Shown: one piece after another, positions 55,656 to 64,000 of the stretch | Position numbering within the stretch: the stretch's first letter is position 1 | How the letters are laid out: each line of letters begins with the position of its first letter | Assembly (NCBI RefSeq): GCF_009724245.1 | Contig: NZ_WNNK01000003.1 | Location: 248,001 to 312,000 of the forward strand | Direction of reading: 5' to 3' | Length of the DNA: 64,000 nt | DNA from: Pseudomonas spelaei | GTDB taxonomy: Bacteria > Pseudomonadota > Gammaproteobacteria > Pseudomonadales > Pseudomonadaceae | Notes under the pieces: generated by a model | What the model was told of the DNA's origin: nothing | The model's database searches: none | The model's input: only the letters and a program-made list of their open reading frames with translations | Program-made: the position numbers and the translations under genes

Positions 55656-56687
55656 TTAAATACGGCTGATCGCCGGGTGTAGGAGCGCCTGCTTGCCGCT
55701 ATCAGAACCTGCGGTTTTTCCGCTTGAGTAGAACTGCAACGCCCAGCGCCGGTAGGCGACCAGTGGTGCGTCGGTGGCAGAGGGTTTCGGGTGGCGAATA
55801 AAACTTCGTCTTTCCCATATATCGATGTCTTGCTGTAGCTGGCGCACATACCAAAGGTGGTAAACAGCCGGGACTAGCAGCGCATATACGGCTTTCTGCG
55901 CCAACGCGGGCCACTTGCAAAGCCAGGAAGCACGTAGCCTCATGCTTTCTCGATATGTCCACTTCAAGGGTGCAATCTGAGCGGGTGTGACGAGGAATTT
56001 GGCCTGAAGGCCGGCACGTTCCAAATTGACATCCACTGTCATTAAACCCAGTCCATGGAGCTTTACGTCAATGCATATTGGAAGTCCTTTCAACGTTATG
56101 TGGGTGGTCAGATCAAGGCGATGACCCTCATTTTTTTGCAGTTGCGACACCCCGTTCTCCCAGCCATGAAGATGTTGGAGGTGAGCAGGGTCAAAGCCGT
56201 TTTCGCTCGGGTTCTGAACGCTACCGGGAAACACACGCAGACCTCTGATCGGAGTGGAATAACCTGTCCAGTCGAACTCTGGCAGTTCCCATTCCGGAGG
56301 CCGCCCGTTTGCACTTTGCCACACGGCAATCAGGCCGTTCCAATCCCGTACAGGTCGACCCTCCAGCTGGGCTTGTGGCGGCTTGTCCCCGCACCCGGTC
56401 CGTACACAACGGCCATCGGGTGCAAAAGCGAACTTGTGATAAGGACACACAATGTCCTCGCCCTCTAGCTTGCCATCGCCGAGGTGGGCGCCGAGGTGTG
56501 GGCAATAGGGGCTGACTGCGCGCAGCACGCCGGTCTTTGTTCGGTAGAGCACTACATCTCTACCCATGAACGGTTTGGTGATGATTTCACCGGGCTTGAG
56601 TTCATCGGCGGTGGCGATCACAAACCAGCCGTCCGGATAGGGGAAAGAAGAGAGATCGGTTTCGTTGGTATGGTCTGGATATTCCAT
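55656..56687 (-). CDS. Rieske non-haem iron oxygenase, copy 1
   Basis: 343 residues. Rieske ligands C62, H64, C81 and H84 ([19 protein letters not shown]); mononuclear iron site D166, H169 and H174 in [15 protein letters not shown], with D287 in [10 protein letters not shown] as the likely bridging aspartate region. The single-subunit layout and the DxxIWE motif are those of KshA/Neverland(DAF-36)-type monooxygenases, which act on terpenoids and sterols. Lying after the terpene synthase, it probably oxidises the terpene. About two-thirds of the residues match copy 2, and the N-terminal halves are nearly identical in DNA, so it arose by tandem duplication. No reductase is encoded nearby. Confidence 0.85.
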   Translation of the reverse strand: MEYPDHTNETDLSSFPYPDGWFVIATADELKPGEIITKPFMGRDVVLYRTKTGVLRAVSPYCPHLGAHLGDGKLEGEDIVCPYHKFAFAPDGRCVRTGCGDKPPQAQLEGRPVRDWNGLIAVWQSANGRPPEWELPEFDWTGYSTPIRGLRVFPGSVQNPSENGFDPAHLQHLHGWENGVSQLQKNEGHRLDLTTHITLKGLPICIDVKLHGLGLMTVDVNLERAGLQAKFLVTPAQIAPLKWTYRESMRLRASWLCKWPALAQKAVYALLVPAVYHLWYVRQLQQDIDIWERRSFIRHPKPSATDAPLVAYRRWALQFYSSGKTAGSDSGKQALLHPAISRI

Positions 56688-56729
56688 AAAAAAACTCCTG
56701 CTGTAGAGGGGATATCTACATGAGCCTGA

Positions 56730-57785
56730 TTAAGCGATACGGTGCTCGCCAACGTTGTTCTGTACATCTGAGGAGGCACTCGACAGTGCAAGACTATCGG
56801 TGGCGTTCGCCTTCACCTTGGGATAGAACTGCGTCGCCCAACGGCGATAGGCGATTAGCGGAGCATCGCTGGCTGATGGCTTCGGGTCTCGGATGTAATT
56901 TCGTTTTTCCCAGATATCCATGTCTTGTTGCAGTTGCGGGAGGTACCAAAGATAGAAGAGCGCGGGAGAGACCACGCTGTATACAAGCTTCTGTACGAGT
57001 GCCGGCCACTTGGAAAGCCAAGCGATGCGTAGTCTCATACTTTCCCGATATGTCCATTTCAAAGGAGCTATCTGAGTAGGTACTACCAGGAACGTGGCTC
57101 GCACATCAGCATGTTCCAGCCTCATTTCCACGCGCATTAAGCCAAGACCGTACAACTTGAAATCCAAGGTTACCGGAAGCCCTTTCGCCGTTAAGCGAGT
57201 GGCTAGACTTATGCGATAGTCATCGACCGTTGGCGGTTGCGACACGGTGTTGCTTTCCCAGCGATGCAGGGTGTGTTGATGAGCGGGGTCAAAGGCATTT
57301 TCGGTCGCATTCTGAAGACTGCCGGAGTGGGTACGCAGGCCCTTTATCGGAGCGCAATAGCCTGTCCAGTCAAACTCTGGCAACTCCCAGCCTGGCGTTA
57401 GCCTATCCATGCCCTGCCAGACAACAATAAAGCCATTCCAGTCCCGCACCTGGCGGTTTTTCAGCCATGCCTGTGGCGGCTTGTCTCCACATCCGGTCCG
57501 CACGCAACGGCCATCGGGTGCAAAAGAGAACTTGTGATAAGGACACACAATGTCCTCGCCCTCTACCTGACCATCGCCGAGGTGGGCGCCAAGATGCGGG
57601 CAATAGGGGTCGACTGCGCGCAGCACGCCGGTCTTTGTTCGATAGAGCACAATATCCCTACCCATGAACAGTTTGGTGATGACTGCACCGGGCTTGAGTT
57701 CGTCTGTGGTGGCGATCACAAGCCAGCCGTCCGGATAGGGAAATGACAAGAGATCAGTTTCGTTGGTGTGATCAGGGGCTTCCAT
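56730..57785 (-). CDS. Rieske non-haem iron oxygenase, copy 2
   Basis: 351 residues, paralogous to the next gene. Rieske ligands C62, H64, C81, H84 and iron site D166, H169, H174 in ENAFDPAHQHTLHRW are all kept, with QQDMDIWEKR later. Differences gather in the middle (residues about 105-200), which lines the active site in this family, so the two copies may act on different positions or successive intermediates. I start at 57785 ([11 protein letters not shown], aligned with copy 1); GAGGGA is nine bases before it. It follows the terpene synthase by 41 bases. Confidence 0.85.
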   Translation of the reverse strand: MEAPDHTNETDLLSFPYPDGWLVIATTDELKPGAVITKLFMGRDIVLYRTKTGVLRAVDPYCPHLGAHLGDGQVEGEDIVCPYHKFSFAPDGRCVRTGCGDKPPQAWLKNRQVRDWNGFIVVWQGMDRLTPGWELPEFDWTGYCAPIKGLRTHSGSLQNATENAFDPAHQHTLHRWESNTVSQPPTVDDYRISLATRLTAKGLPVTLDFKLYGLGLMRVEMRLEHADVRATFLVVPTQIAPLKWTYRESMRLRIAWLSKWPALVQKLVYSVVSPALFYLWYLPQLQQDMDIWEKRNYIRDPKPSASDAPLIAYRRWATQFYPKVKANATDSLALSSASSDVQNNVGEHRIA

Positions 57786-57826
57786 GACATCTTCCCTCGA
57801 CATTGATACCCATGCGGTGACGAAAG

Positions 57827-58936
57827 TCATCTCGTGCCACTGGCCTGCTGCTCTGCAATATCCGCAGCTGCGATCTCATCGGTAGAGGGCAATGGCCTGA
57901 TGGTCACTTCCCCACAGATAAAGCGTTTTCCTTTGAAATCGCTCCCGTGGTAACGCGTGCTGACAGCATGGAACTCTGCATTGCCCGAGGCCAGATGTTC
58001 CAGTTCGGTAAGGTATTCTCGTACGTCGTTGTGTTTTCCGAGTGGCCCGGCAAGTACCCTGTCGCGGGCGGCAATAAGTTTTTTCTCATTATCCAGAACG
58101 ATGCTCGCCAGTTTGTTGAGTGCTTGCTGAAGAGTGAGTCCCTCGAGGCGCATGAACAGCCATACGGAGTTGACAGAATCTGCGATGTGTATTTCTTTAC
58201 GAAACGAATAGGGGTCGTTCACCAAGGTGATTGAGTCGATAGCTGCTGTTCTTACGGTAATGAGCGACTCGTCGCTAGCCAGTGCGTCGGTCATGTCTAC
58301 GTCGATAGCATATTCCGTCATCATGGCAGCCCACTCGCCATAATTATCAACGCGTCGTAGCTCCAAGTAGCGTTCAAATGTTAGCGTGTCCATCTCTAGC
58401 GCCAGTGAGTTGGTTTGCCTGGTGATTAGAGTGTTCAGTGACTCCTCCATGCGTTTCCACACCTGTGGTTTCGACAGTAACTGTTTCTTGATGGGGATCA
58501 GCCCCTCATACAGTAACTGAGCGATAGGAAATGCTACGGGAGGTTTAATGCCTGCAATTGCGTCGAAGTAGTGTTGGCGTAGTTCAGATTGTCGCTGTTG
58601 GTTGCCAAGTATCTCCGGTCGAGTGGTTGTATCATCGATGAGTGTTGTGATGCTCATCATTCTTTCCAGATTATAAATTCTGTCATTTTTAGTATGCGGG
58701 TATGCGAGACCGCCATAAGCGGTCATTTCCATGGACAAATAGTGGTCAACTGCTTTCTGGCTGCCATAATGAGCCAAGATGTAGGGGCCGTCGGTGAGGG
58801 CAACCTGCCTATTTGTTTCCTCATGATCTGGATGCCACATAGGTTTTAAAGTCAAATTAAAATCAGGGTGGTATATTTTATCTCCAAGCTTCGGGAGGTT
58901 GACTAAAGTCTGAACGAAGTTAGGCGAGCTGTTCAT
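57827..58936 (-). CDS. Class I terpene synthase (cyclase)
   Basis: 369 residues, the length of bacterial class I cyclases. Motifs: aspartate-rich D101-D102 in LIDDTTTRPE (the usual DDxxD is altered, with E108 as a possible third ligand), pyrophosphate-sensor arginine R194 or R195 (LELRRVDNYGEW), the Mg-binding NSE triad N240, S244 and E248 (NDPYSFRKE), and the terminal RY pair at 328-329. GGAG precedes the ATG. Upstream lies a C-methyltransferase, so the substrate is probably a methylated farnesyl diphosphate, as for the sodorifen cyclase SodD. The DNA is AT-richer than its surroundings (22 G+C of 60 at 58621-58680). The product is unknown. Confidence 0.85.
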   Translation of the reverse strand: MNSSPNFVQTLVNLPKLGDKIYHPDFNLTLKPMWHPDHEETNRQVALTDGPYILAHYGSQKAVDHYLSMEMTAYGGLAYPHTKNDRIYNLERMMSITTLIDDTTTRPEILGNQQRQSELRQHYFDAIAGIKPPVAFPIAQLLYEGLIPIKKQLLSKPQVWKRMEESLNTLITRQTNSLALEMDTLTFERYLELRRVDNYGEWAAMMTEYAIDVDMTDALASDESLITVRTAAIDSITLVNDPYSFRKEIHIADSVNSVWLFMRLEGLTLQQALNKLASIVLDNEKKLIAARDRVLAGPLGKHNDVREYLTELEHLASGNAEFHAVSTRYHGSDFKGKRFICGEVTIRPLPSTDEIAAADIAEQQASGTR

Positions 58937-58982
58937 GATTCGCTCCTGTATAGAGACTGCTGAGTGATGATGTCGTAATATT

Positions 58983-59921
58983 TTAGTATCGTTTTATAAT
59001 CGTGCTATAAATAGAGAATTTGTTCTTTACTATGGCCACTGCCAAGCTCTCACACATTATGCGTAGTTCTTCCAGTGCGCCGGTGATGCCCTCCGGAAAA
59101 TTATGCTCTATGTTCGATTTTATGTTGAGTAGCCAATGTATTGCGTCGGAATTGTTGGGCAGTACACGCATATCCTGAATGGCGAATCCGCTTTGCTTTA
59201 GCACACGAGCGAAGTACTCAGGCGTCTTTCGGTGTTTGCATGCGAGCCTGTCAACAGTGTCGGGTATGTCAGATGTGTATTGTTCAAGTTCTACGTTGTA
59301 AAGGTTGTCGGAGATAATGATCGTGCCGCCTATGGCCGTGCGCTGCCATAGTTTTTTTATGACTGTTTCGTATAGGTCGTTGGGGAAGTGGGATATGACG
59401 CCGCGCATAATCACCAAGTCATATGGGTGATCAAAGTCTGGCAACAAATCAATATCTTGTGCGTTACATTGATACAAGTGAATGCGATCGGATAATCCCT
59501 GTTCCGTATGAAGCTTGGCTCCGTGTTCCAGTTGACGCGTGCTGATATTGACGCCGTCCAAGTGCTGGCACTTGGGGAAGTATTCAGCCAGATATTTCAG
59601 GACGGAGCCCCAGCCACAGCCGACGTCGAGAATGCGGTTAATCTGTGGGCTGTCAGTCTGTTCAAAACCGGCCAGCTTCAGTTGTCTTTCGAAGTAACGC
59701 AAGCCAGATTCGTCAAGGGTAATGGGTTGCGCAGAGCGTGGGTCGTCGTAGACACCGAATTGGAACCACAGAGCATCGCCAATCGCTTTGCGCCAGTTCT
59801 CAGGACTGTCGCCGTAAGCGCATACGACTCTCTCCTGGTAGGGGTTGATGCTGGCGCCCTGTATGATTTTATAAGGCTGGTAGACGTGATCGACGAGCGT
59901 TCTTGCAGTCTGTTTGTTCAC
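58983..59921 (-). CDS. SAM-dependent C-methyltransferase, prenyl-diphosphate type
   Basis: 312 residues. The SAM site is [15 protein letters not shown] (glycine-rich loop D99 to S106), with [11 protein letters not shown] as the acidic-loop equivalent and [10 protein letters not shown] after strand 4. This architecture is shared by cyclopropane-synthase-like and GPP/FPP C-methyltransferases such as SodC. Its location between dxs and the terpene synthase copies the sod gene order. It would methylate a double bond of FPP, with or without cyclisation. The start is the GTG at 59921, with GAGGAG upstream; AT-rich like the cyclase gene. Confidence 0.83.
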   Translation of the reverse strand: MNKQTARTLVDHVYQPYKIIQGASINPYQERVVCAYGDSPENWRKAIGDALWFQFGVYDDPRSAQPITLDESGLRYFERQLKLAGFEQTDSPQINRILDVGCGWGSVLKYLAEYFPKCQHLDGVNISTRQLEHGAKLHTEQGLSDRIHLYQCNAQDIDLLPDFDHPYDLVIMRGVISHFPNDLYETVIKKLWQRTAIGGTIIISDNLYNVELEQYTSDIPDTVDRLACKHRKTPEYFARVLKQSGFAIQDMRVLPNNSDAIHWLLNIKSNIEHNFPEGITGALEELRIMCESLAVAIVKNKFSIYSTIIKRY

Positions 59922-59947
59922 GGGTTATCTCCTCATAAGTCTTCGGT

Positions 59948-61771
59948 TCAGGCTGTTGCCTGGACTGAAACGTTGCCCGTTACGGCACCGTTGTTGGAAA
60001 ACTCTCTGCCGTGCAGGCTCAGAAACGCCTCTACCGAATGGACGATCCCGGGCGTATCCAGTCCACACAGGCCTAACACCTTCTCGGGCGCCCCATGCTC
60101 GATGAATTGATCGTTGAACCCTAATTGCAACACTGGTGGTGAGTGGCCGGCGCTTATCAATTGTTCGAGACACGCCGAGCCGACCCCTCCCAATACGCAA
60201 CCTTCTTCAAGGGTCACCAGCCAGTCATGGTCCAGGGACAGTTGTTTAACCAGGTCAGCATCAAGGGGTTTGATGAAGCGCATGTTGGCAACCGTGGCAT
60301 CGAAGGTTTTGGCTGCTTCAAGAGCGGGTAACAGCATCGAGCCGAAAGCCAGGAAGGCGATACGGTATCCCTCAGGCTGAGTGGATGTTCGGCGGATTTC
60401 ACCTTTGCCCACCGGCAGCGTCTGCAATGCCATTGATGCGGCGATACCACGACCAGTCCCTCGTGGGTAGCGCACGGCGCTGGGACCTTCCAGGAGCAGC
60501 GCGGTATGCAGCATCTGGCGGCATTCGTTTTCATCGGCCGGGGCCATGATCGTCAGGTTGGGTACGCAGCGCAGATAGGCAATATCAAAGGCCCCGTTGT
60601 GGGTGGCGCCGTCCGCGCCGACGATGCCGGCCCGGTCGATGGCGAACACCACCGGCAGGTTTTGAATGGCGATGTCGTGAATCAGTTGGTCATAGGCGCG
60701 TTGCAGGAAGGTCGAGTAGATGGCGACCACCGGCTTCAGGCCTTCGGCGGCGAGCCCGGCGGCGAAGGTCAGGGCGTGTTGCTCGGCGATGCCGACATCG
60801 AAGTAGCGATCCGGGAAACGTCGCTCAAACTCAACCAGCCCCGAACCTTCACGCATGGCGGGGGTGATGGCGACGACACGCGGATCGTTTTCCGCCTCAT
60901 CGCACAGCCACTGGCCAAAGATCTGTGTGTAGGTGGGTTTGCCAGGCGCGGCGGGAAGAATGCCTTGAACCGGCTCGAACTTTCCGGGGCCGTGATAGAG
61001 CACGGGGTCGGTGGCGGCGGGTGAGTAGCCGTGGCCCTTTTCGGTGACGATGTGCAGCAGTCGCGGCCCTCGCAGGTTGCGCATGGCTAGCAGGGCGGGA
61101 ACCAACGCGTTCAGATCATGACCGTTGATGGGGCCGGAATAGTTGAACCCCAATGTTTCGAACAACGATGCCGAGGCAACGAGCTCTTTGAGTTCGCCCA
61201 AGTGATAACGCAGCGCCCCGACGGCGGGTGAGATCGACATGTCGTTGTCATTAAGGATTACCAGCAGCGGCAAGTTCTTATGCAACCCTGCATTGTTCAT
61301 CGCTTCGAACGTCATGCCGCCCGACAGTGCGCCGTCTCCGATCACGGCAATGCAGTGACGATGCTCACCTTTGAGCTGGGCGGCTACAGCCATGCCCAAT
61401 GCTGCTGAAATCGAGGTGCTGGAATGCGCGGTGCCGAAGGCGTCATAGCGCGATTCGCTGCGCCGTGGAAATCCGGAAATACCGCCCAGTTGACGAATGC
61501 TCGCCATGGCTTCCCGGCGCCCGGTGAGGATTTTATGGGCATAAGCCTGATGCCCCACATCCCACACAATCCGGTCCATGGGCGTATCGAACACGTAATG
61601 CAAGGCGATGCTCAATTCAACGGTGCCAAGATTCGCCGAGAGGTGACCACCGGTGTGTGAAACGCTATGCAGTATGAAGGCCCGCAGTTCGTCTGCCAGA
61701 GGCGCAAGCGCAGCAGGGTGCAAGGCTCGCAGATCAACCGGATTGTCGATGGTATTGAGTAACTCGAACAT
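59948..61771 (-). CDS. dxs: 1-deoxy-D-xylulose-5-phosphate synthase, pathway-dedicated copy
   Basis: TPP-dependent enzyme joining pyruvate and glyceraldehyde 3-phosphate, the flux-controlling MEP step; 607 residues. TPP motifs: [18 protein letters not shown] with NDNDMSISP; transketolase central domain: [17 protein letters not shown] and [17 protein letters not shown]; and the C-terminal domain [21 protein letters not shown] precedes the ATG at 61771; the longer frame reads into idi-ispA. A second dxs beside terpene genes is the usual way to raise precursor supply, and matches sodB of the sodorifen cluster. Confidence 0.95.
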   Translation of the reverse strand: MFELLNTIDNPVDLRALHPAALAPLADELRAFILHSVSHTGGHLSANLGTVELSIALHYVFDTPMDRIVWDVGHQAYAHKILTGRREAMASIRQLGGISGFPRRSESRYDAFGTAHSSTSISAALGMAVAAQLKGEHRHCIAVIGDGALSGGMTFEAMNNAGLHKNLPLLVILNDNDMSISPAVGALRYHLGELKELVASASLFETLGFNYSGPINGHDLNALVPALLAMRNLRGPRLLHIVTEKGHGYSPAATDPVLYHGPGKFEPVQGILPAAPGKPTYTQIFGQWLCDEAENDPRVVAITPAMREGSGLVEFERRFPDRYFDVGIAEQHALTFAAGLAAEGLKPVVAIYSTFLQRAYDQLIHDIAIQNLPVVFAIDRAGIVGADGATHNGAFDIAYLRCVPNLTIMAPADENECRQMLHTALLLEGPSAVRYPRGTGRGIAASMALQTLPVGKGEIRRTSTQPEGYRIAFLAFGSMLLPALEAAKTFDATVANMRFIKPLDADLVKQLSLDHDWLVTLEEGCVLGGVGSACLEQLISAGHSPPVLQLGFNDQFIEHGAPEKVLGLCGLDTPGIVHSVEAFLSLHGREFSNNGAVTGNVSVQATA

Positions 61772-61808
61772 GCTGGGCTCCTTGTCTGAATCCCGAGAGT
61801 GGCGGGTC

Positions 61809-63224
61809 TCAGTGCGTGCGCTTGATAACCAGGTCCGCCAGGTCGTGCAACCGGACCGCCCTGGCGCCCATGGGCGCCAGTGACTGATGAGCCTGTTCAA
61901 CCAGTTGCCGCGCCAGTTGCAGGGCGGGCGCCAGTCCCATGATCGAGACGTAGGTAGCTTTATGGTCGCGCGCATCCTTGCCGGTGGTTTTGCCCAGGGT
62001 GGCGGTGTCCATGGTGGCGTCAAGGATGTCGTCTACGACCTGGAAGGCCAGGCCGACGGCGGCGCTGTAGCGGTCAAGCATCTGAAGATCGAATGCTGGG
62101 TTTTCAGCGCACAGCACGCCCATGCGCACGGAGGCCTGGATCAATGCGCCGGTTTTCATCCGGTGCATCTGTTCCAGTTGGGTGCGACTCAGTGCAGTGC
62201 CCGTGCTGACCAGGTCAATCATCTGGCCGCCAGCCATGCCCAGCGAACCCACGGCCCGGGCCAACTCGCCGATCAGCGCCGCCTGACAATGGGTTGATAC
62301 CTGTACCTGGCACAGGGTGATGAATGCCTGGGACTGCAATGCATCGCCCACCAGAATGGCGGTGGCCTCATCGAACTGCTTGTGCACAGTCGCCCGGCCA
62401 CGGCGTAAATCATCATCGTCCATCGCGGGCAGGTCGTCATGAACGAGTGAATACACATGCATCATCTCCAAGGCAGCACTGACCACCGCCAGGCTTATCG
62501 GATCGGCACCCGCGGCCATTCCTGCGGCGTGACACAGCAGCGGGCGCATGCGCTTGCCACCACCCAGCACGGCATAACGCATGGCCTCGTGGAGTTTCGT
62601 GGGCTGGAGGTCAGAGGCGGGGAGTTGTTGTTCGAGCATTCGGTCGGTCTGGTGTAGCGTCGCGCTCATCCATGATTCGAAGAGGCTGCCTTGCACCTGC
62701 ACGTGCCAATCCTGCAGTCCGGCGATGGTGTGACGCTCCAGGATTCTGCGAAACCAGACGCTGAATGTGTGCGGGGCCATGCTGATGCGCCGGGACAGGT
62801 CAGGCAGGCTCAACCATTGCCAGGCATGAGCCTCATCGGGATTGGCGACCGGGTCCAGACAGTAGATGCCTGCAAAGACGTGGTCGTATTCATGTTCGAT
62901 CAGTTGATTGGAAACCTGTTCGTGATAGAGCAACTGCGTCACCGCAGTCAGCTCACATTCGATGCCCATTTCCTCACGTAACCGGCGCCTGGCAGCACTG
63001 CTGATCTCTTCGCCCTGGCGGGGGTGGCCGCAGCAGGTGTTGGTCCATAAACCCTGGGAGTGGTACTTGGTGAGCGCTCGCTGTTGCAGCAACAAACGGC
63101 CCTGTTGGTCAAAGATGAAAATCGAGAAGGCTCGATGCAGGAGGCCTTCCCGATGGACGAAGAGTTTTTCGGCAAAACCTGTGGGGCAATCATCCTGATT
63201 TACCAAAATAAGAGTCTCTTCCAT
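61809..63224 (-). CDS. idi-ispA: Fused isopentenyl-diphosphate isomerase and farnesyl-diphosphate synthase
   Basis: One uninterrupted frame of 471 residues carries two enzymes. Residues 1-about 178 are type I (Nudix) Idi: catalytic C65 in NTCCGHPR, the Nudix-like REEMGI, and E112 in EHEYDHVF. Residues about 180-471 are a short-chain prenyltransferase: GGGKRMRP (221-228), first aspartate-rich [10 protein letters not shown] (263-272) with Y258 five before it as in FPP synthases, and second DDILD (398-402). It balances IPP and DMAPP and joins them to FPP in one polypeptide. Start ATG 63224; an upstream TTG at 63254 is unlikely. First gene of the operon. Confidence 0.93.
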   Translation of the reverse strand: MEETLILVNQDDCPTGFAEKLFVHREGLLHRAFSIFIFDQQGRLLLQQRALTKYHSQGLWTNTCCGHPRQGEEISSAARRRLREEMGIECELTAVTQLLYHEQVSNQLIEHEYDHVFAGIYCLDPVANPDEAHAWQWLSLPDLSRRISMAPHTFSVWFRRILERHTIAGLQDWHVQVQGSLFESWMSATLHQTDRMLEQQLPASDLQPTKLHEAMRYAVLGGGKRMRPLLCHAAGMAAGADPISLAVVSAALEMMHVYSLVHDDLPAMDDDDLRRGRATVHKQFDEATAILVGDALQSQAFITLCQVQVSTHCQAALIGELARAVGSLGMAGGQMIDLVSTGTALSRTQLEQMHRMKTGALIQASVRMGVLCAENPAFDLQMLDRYSAAVGLAFQVVDDILDATMDTATLGKTTGKDARDHKATYVSIMGLAPALQLARQLVEQAHQSLAPMGARAVRLHDLADLVIKRTH

Positions 63225-63686
63225 GATAACCCCGGCTTTTTTATTGGTGTACAAGTTTAATTGTTTTGTACAAGTGTTGATGGTTAAAGTTAACCGCTTG
63301 TGAAAAAAGTGTGTGATGGCGTGAGCTTGTTGAGGGGTACATTAAGCGAATATTTTTTTGTGGCAAGAGGCGGGCTTATGGTTTTTTGTTGTACTAAAAA
63401 GCTAAGTTATTTCGAATTATGGGTCTTGTAAAAATTCTTCATCTATTCAATTTCAAATTGAAAAGGTTCTAATTTACTTATCGCTATATTCTTATTTCAA
63501 TTTTGTTGAAGCTGTTATGGAAAAGCTTTTTTTGCTTGCTAGCCTACGACAAATGGCCGTCCCGGGACGCCCAGGAAAAACTCAAGGACGACACTTTGAC
63601 CTTTTTCTCTTTTGAGAGTGCGAACTTGTAAAAGTCATTGTCTGGCTTGGTTATGGACTTCCACCTCTGCATCAGGACGACGCGCC
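63225..63686. promoter_or_regulatory. Divergent promoter region of idi-ispA and dxr
   Basis: About 460 AT-rich bases without an open gene. It should hold the promoter of the whole minus-strand terpenoid operon and that of dxr. It contains the direct repeat listed at 63248-63275; the AT-richness peaks at 63340-63540. The dxr ribosome binding site (AGGACG) lies near 63674. I see no certain -35/-10 pair and no riboswitch. Confidence 0.5.
63248..63275. promoter_or_regulatory. TGTACAAGT direct repeat upstream of idi-ispA
   Basis: TGTACAAGT occurs at 63248-63256 and again at 63267-63275, starts 19 bases apart, or about two helical turns. Each contains the palindrome TGTACA. The pair lies 24 to 51 bases upstream of the idi-ispA start, where a regulator could act on operon transcription. 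The binding protein is unknown. Confidence 0.4.
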
Positions 63687-64000
63687 ATGCCGCAACGACT
63701 GCTTGTTCTCGGCTCTACCGGATCTATCGGCGAAAGCACTTTGGATGTTGTTTCACGCAATGCCGACGCGTTTGTTGTTCACGCGTTAACAGCGCATCGA
63801 AATATTGAGAGGCTGTTCAAGCAGTGCCTGAAGTTCCGACCTGCACTGGCCATCGTGAGTGAGCCTCATCACGCCATTGAACTTCAGGCCAACTTACAAT
63901 CAGTTGGACTTAAAACCGAAGTTTACTGTGGTGCACAGGCGCTGTGTACGGCGGCGAGCGCTGCCGATTATGACACCGTGGTGGCGGCTATCGTCGGTGC
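63687..64000 (+). CDS. dxr: 1-deoxy-D-xylulose-5-phosphate reductoisomerase, 5' part
   Basis: Second MEP enzyme (DXP to MEP), cut by the window end after about 104 codons. The N-terminal NADPH-binding motif VLGSTGSIGESTLDVV and the segments VVHALTAHRNIERLFKQC and DTVVAAIVGA identify it. LTAHRN and DTVVAAIVGA recall Burkholderia-type Dxr rather than the resident Pseudomonas enzyme, again pointing to a dedicated paralogue. AGGACG lies about ten bases before the ATG at 63687. It is transcribed divergently from idi-ispA over 460 bases. Confidence 0.9.
   Translation, partial: MPQRLLVLGSTGSIGESTLDVVSRNADAFVVHALTAHRNIERLFKQCLKFRPALAIVSEPHHAIELQANLQSVGLKTEVYCGAQALCTAASAADYDTVVAAIVG

Noticed and set aside
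53346..64000. Carotenoid or hopanoid biosynthesis locus
   Set aside because: No phytoene synthase, desaturase, squalene or hopene cyclase gene is present; the cyclase and methyltransferase point to a small class I terpene.

Overview
This window reads as chromosomal DNA of a Pseudomonas, most likely of the P. fluorescens group. The protein-coding density and GC-rich third positions fit, as do the Pseudomonas-type REP palindromes at 6626-6712, 11030-11109 and 15184-15226, the benABCD/BenR system with textbook XylS/BenR boxes, and the many LysR-regulated catabolic cassettes. No rRNA, tRNA, insertion sequence, phage gene or CRISPR array was recognised.

Layout. 1-1.9 kb: ATPase and binding protein of an NMT1/SsuA-type ABC importer (minus strand, cut by the window start). 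2.3-6.6 kb: pyrimidine nucleoside salvage operon cdd-nupC-deoA-deoB. 7.1-11.0 kb: Tat-exported molybdenum hydroxylase of the isoquinoline-oxidoreductase type (large subunit, 2Fe-2S subunit, three-haem cytochrome c). 11.3-13.5 kb: thioesterase and FMN-binding glutamate-synthase-like membrane protein. 13.5-20.6 kb: catabolic operon (cupin dioxygenase-like, MFS, Zn-dehydrogenase, OprB-like porin, GMC oxidoreductase) with a divergent AraC regulator. 20.7-26.1 kb: LysR regulator, M20 amidohydrolase and a complete polar amino-acid ABC importer. 26.1-34.4 kb: MMPL/YCF48/DUF1329/DUF1302 envelope module and a serine hydrolase. 34.6-43.7 kb: acyl-CoA ligase, acyl-CoA dehydrogenase, MFS, two DUF202 proteins, a CaiB/AMACR-family enzyme and LysR regulators. 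43.8-47.5 kb: an accessory, AT-richer patch with a quinone oxidoreductase, three NTF2/SnoaL-like genes, a mercury-type MerR regulator with a mer-like operator, and the stump of a haloalkane dehalogenase. 47.6-52.5 kb: benABCD followed by benR, with no catechol genes. 52.5-53.2 kb: alpha/beta hydrolase.

The most unusual locus is 53.3-64.0 kb: one tightly packed minus-strand run, idi-ispA (a natural fusion), dxs, a SAM C-methyltransferase, a class I terpene synthase, two tandem-duplicated Rieske oxygenases, ispH and ispG, with a second dxr starting divergently at 63687. The first four genes follow the order of the sodorifen cluster of Serratia plymuthica (IDI, DXS, prenyl-diphosphate methyltransferase, terpene cyclase). 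The enzymes together suggest a self-provisioning pathway: extra MEP flux gives FPP, which is C-methylated, cyclised and then probably oxidised by the Rieske proteins. The MEP enzymes resemble betaproteobacterial rather than resident Pseudomonas versions, which suggests transfer. The product is unknown.

Coordinates use the start codon judged best from the ribosome binding site and family length; these often lie inside longer open frames. Function statements are homology readings from memory, not database results.
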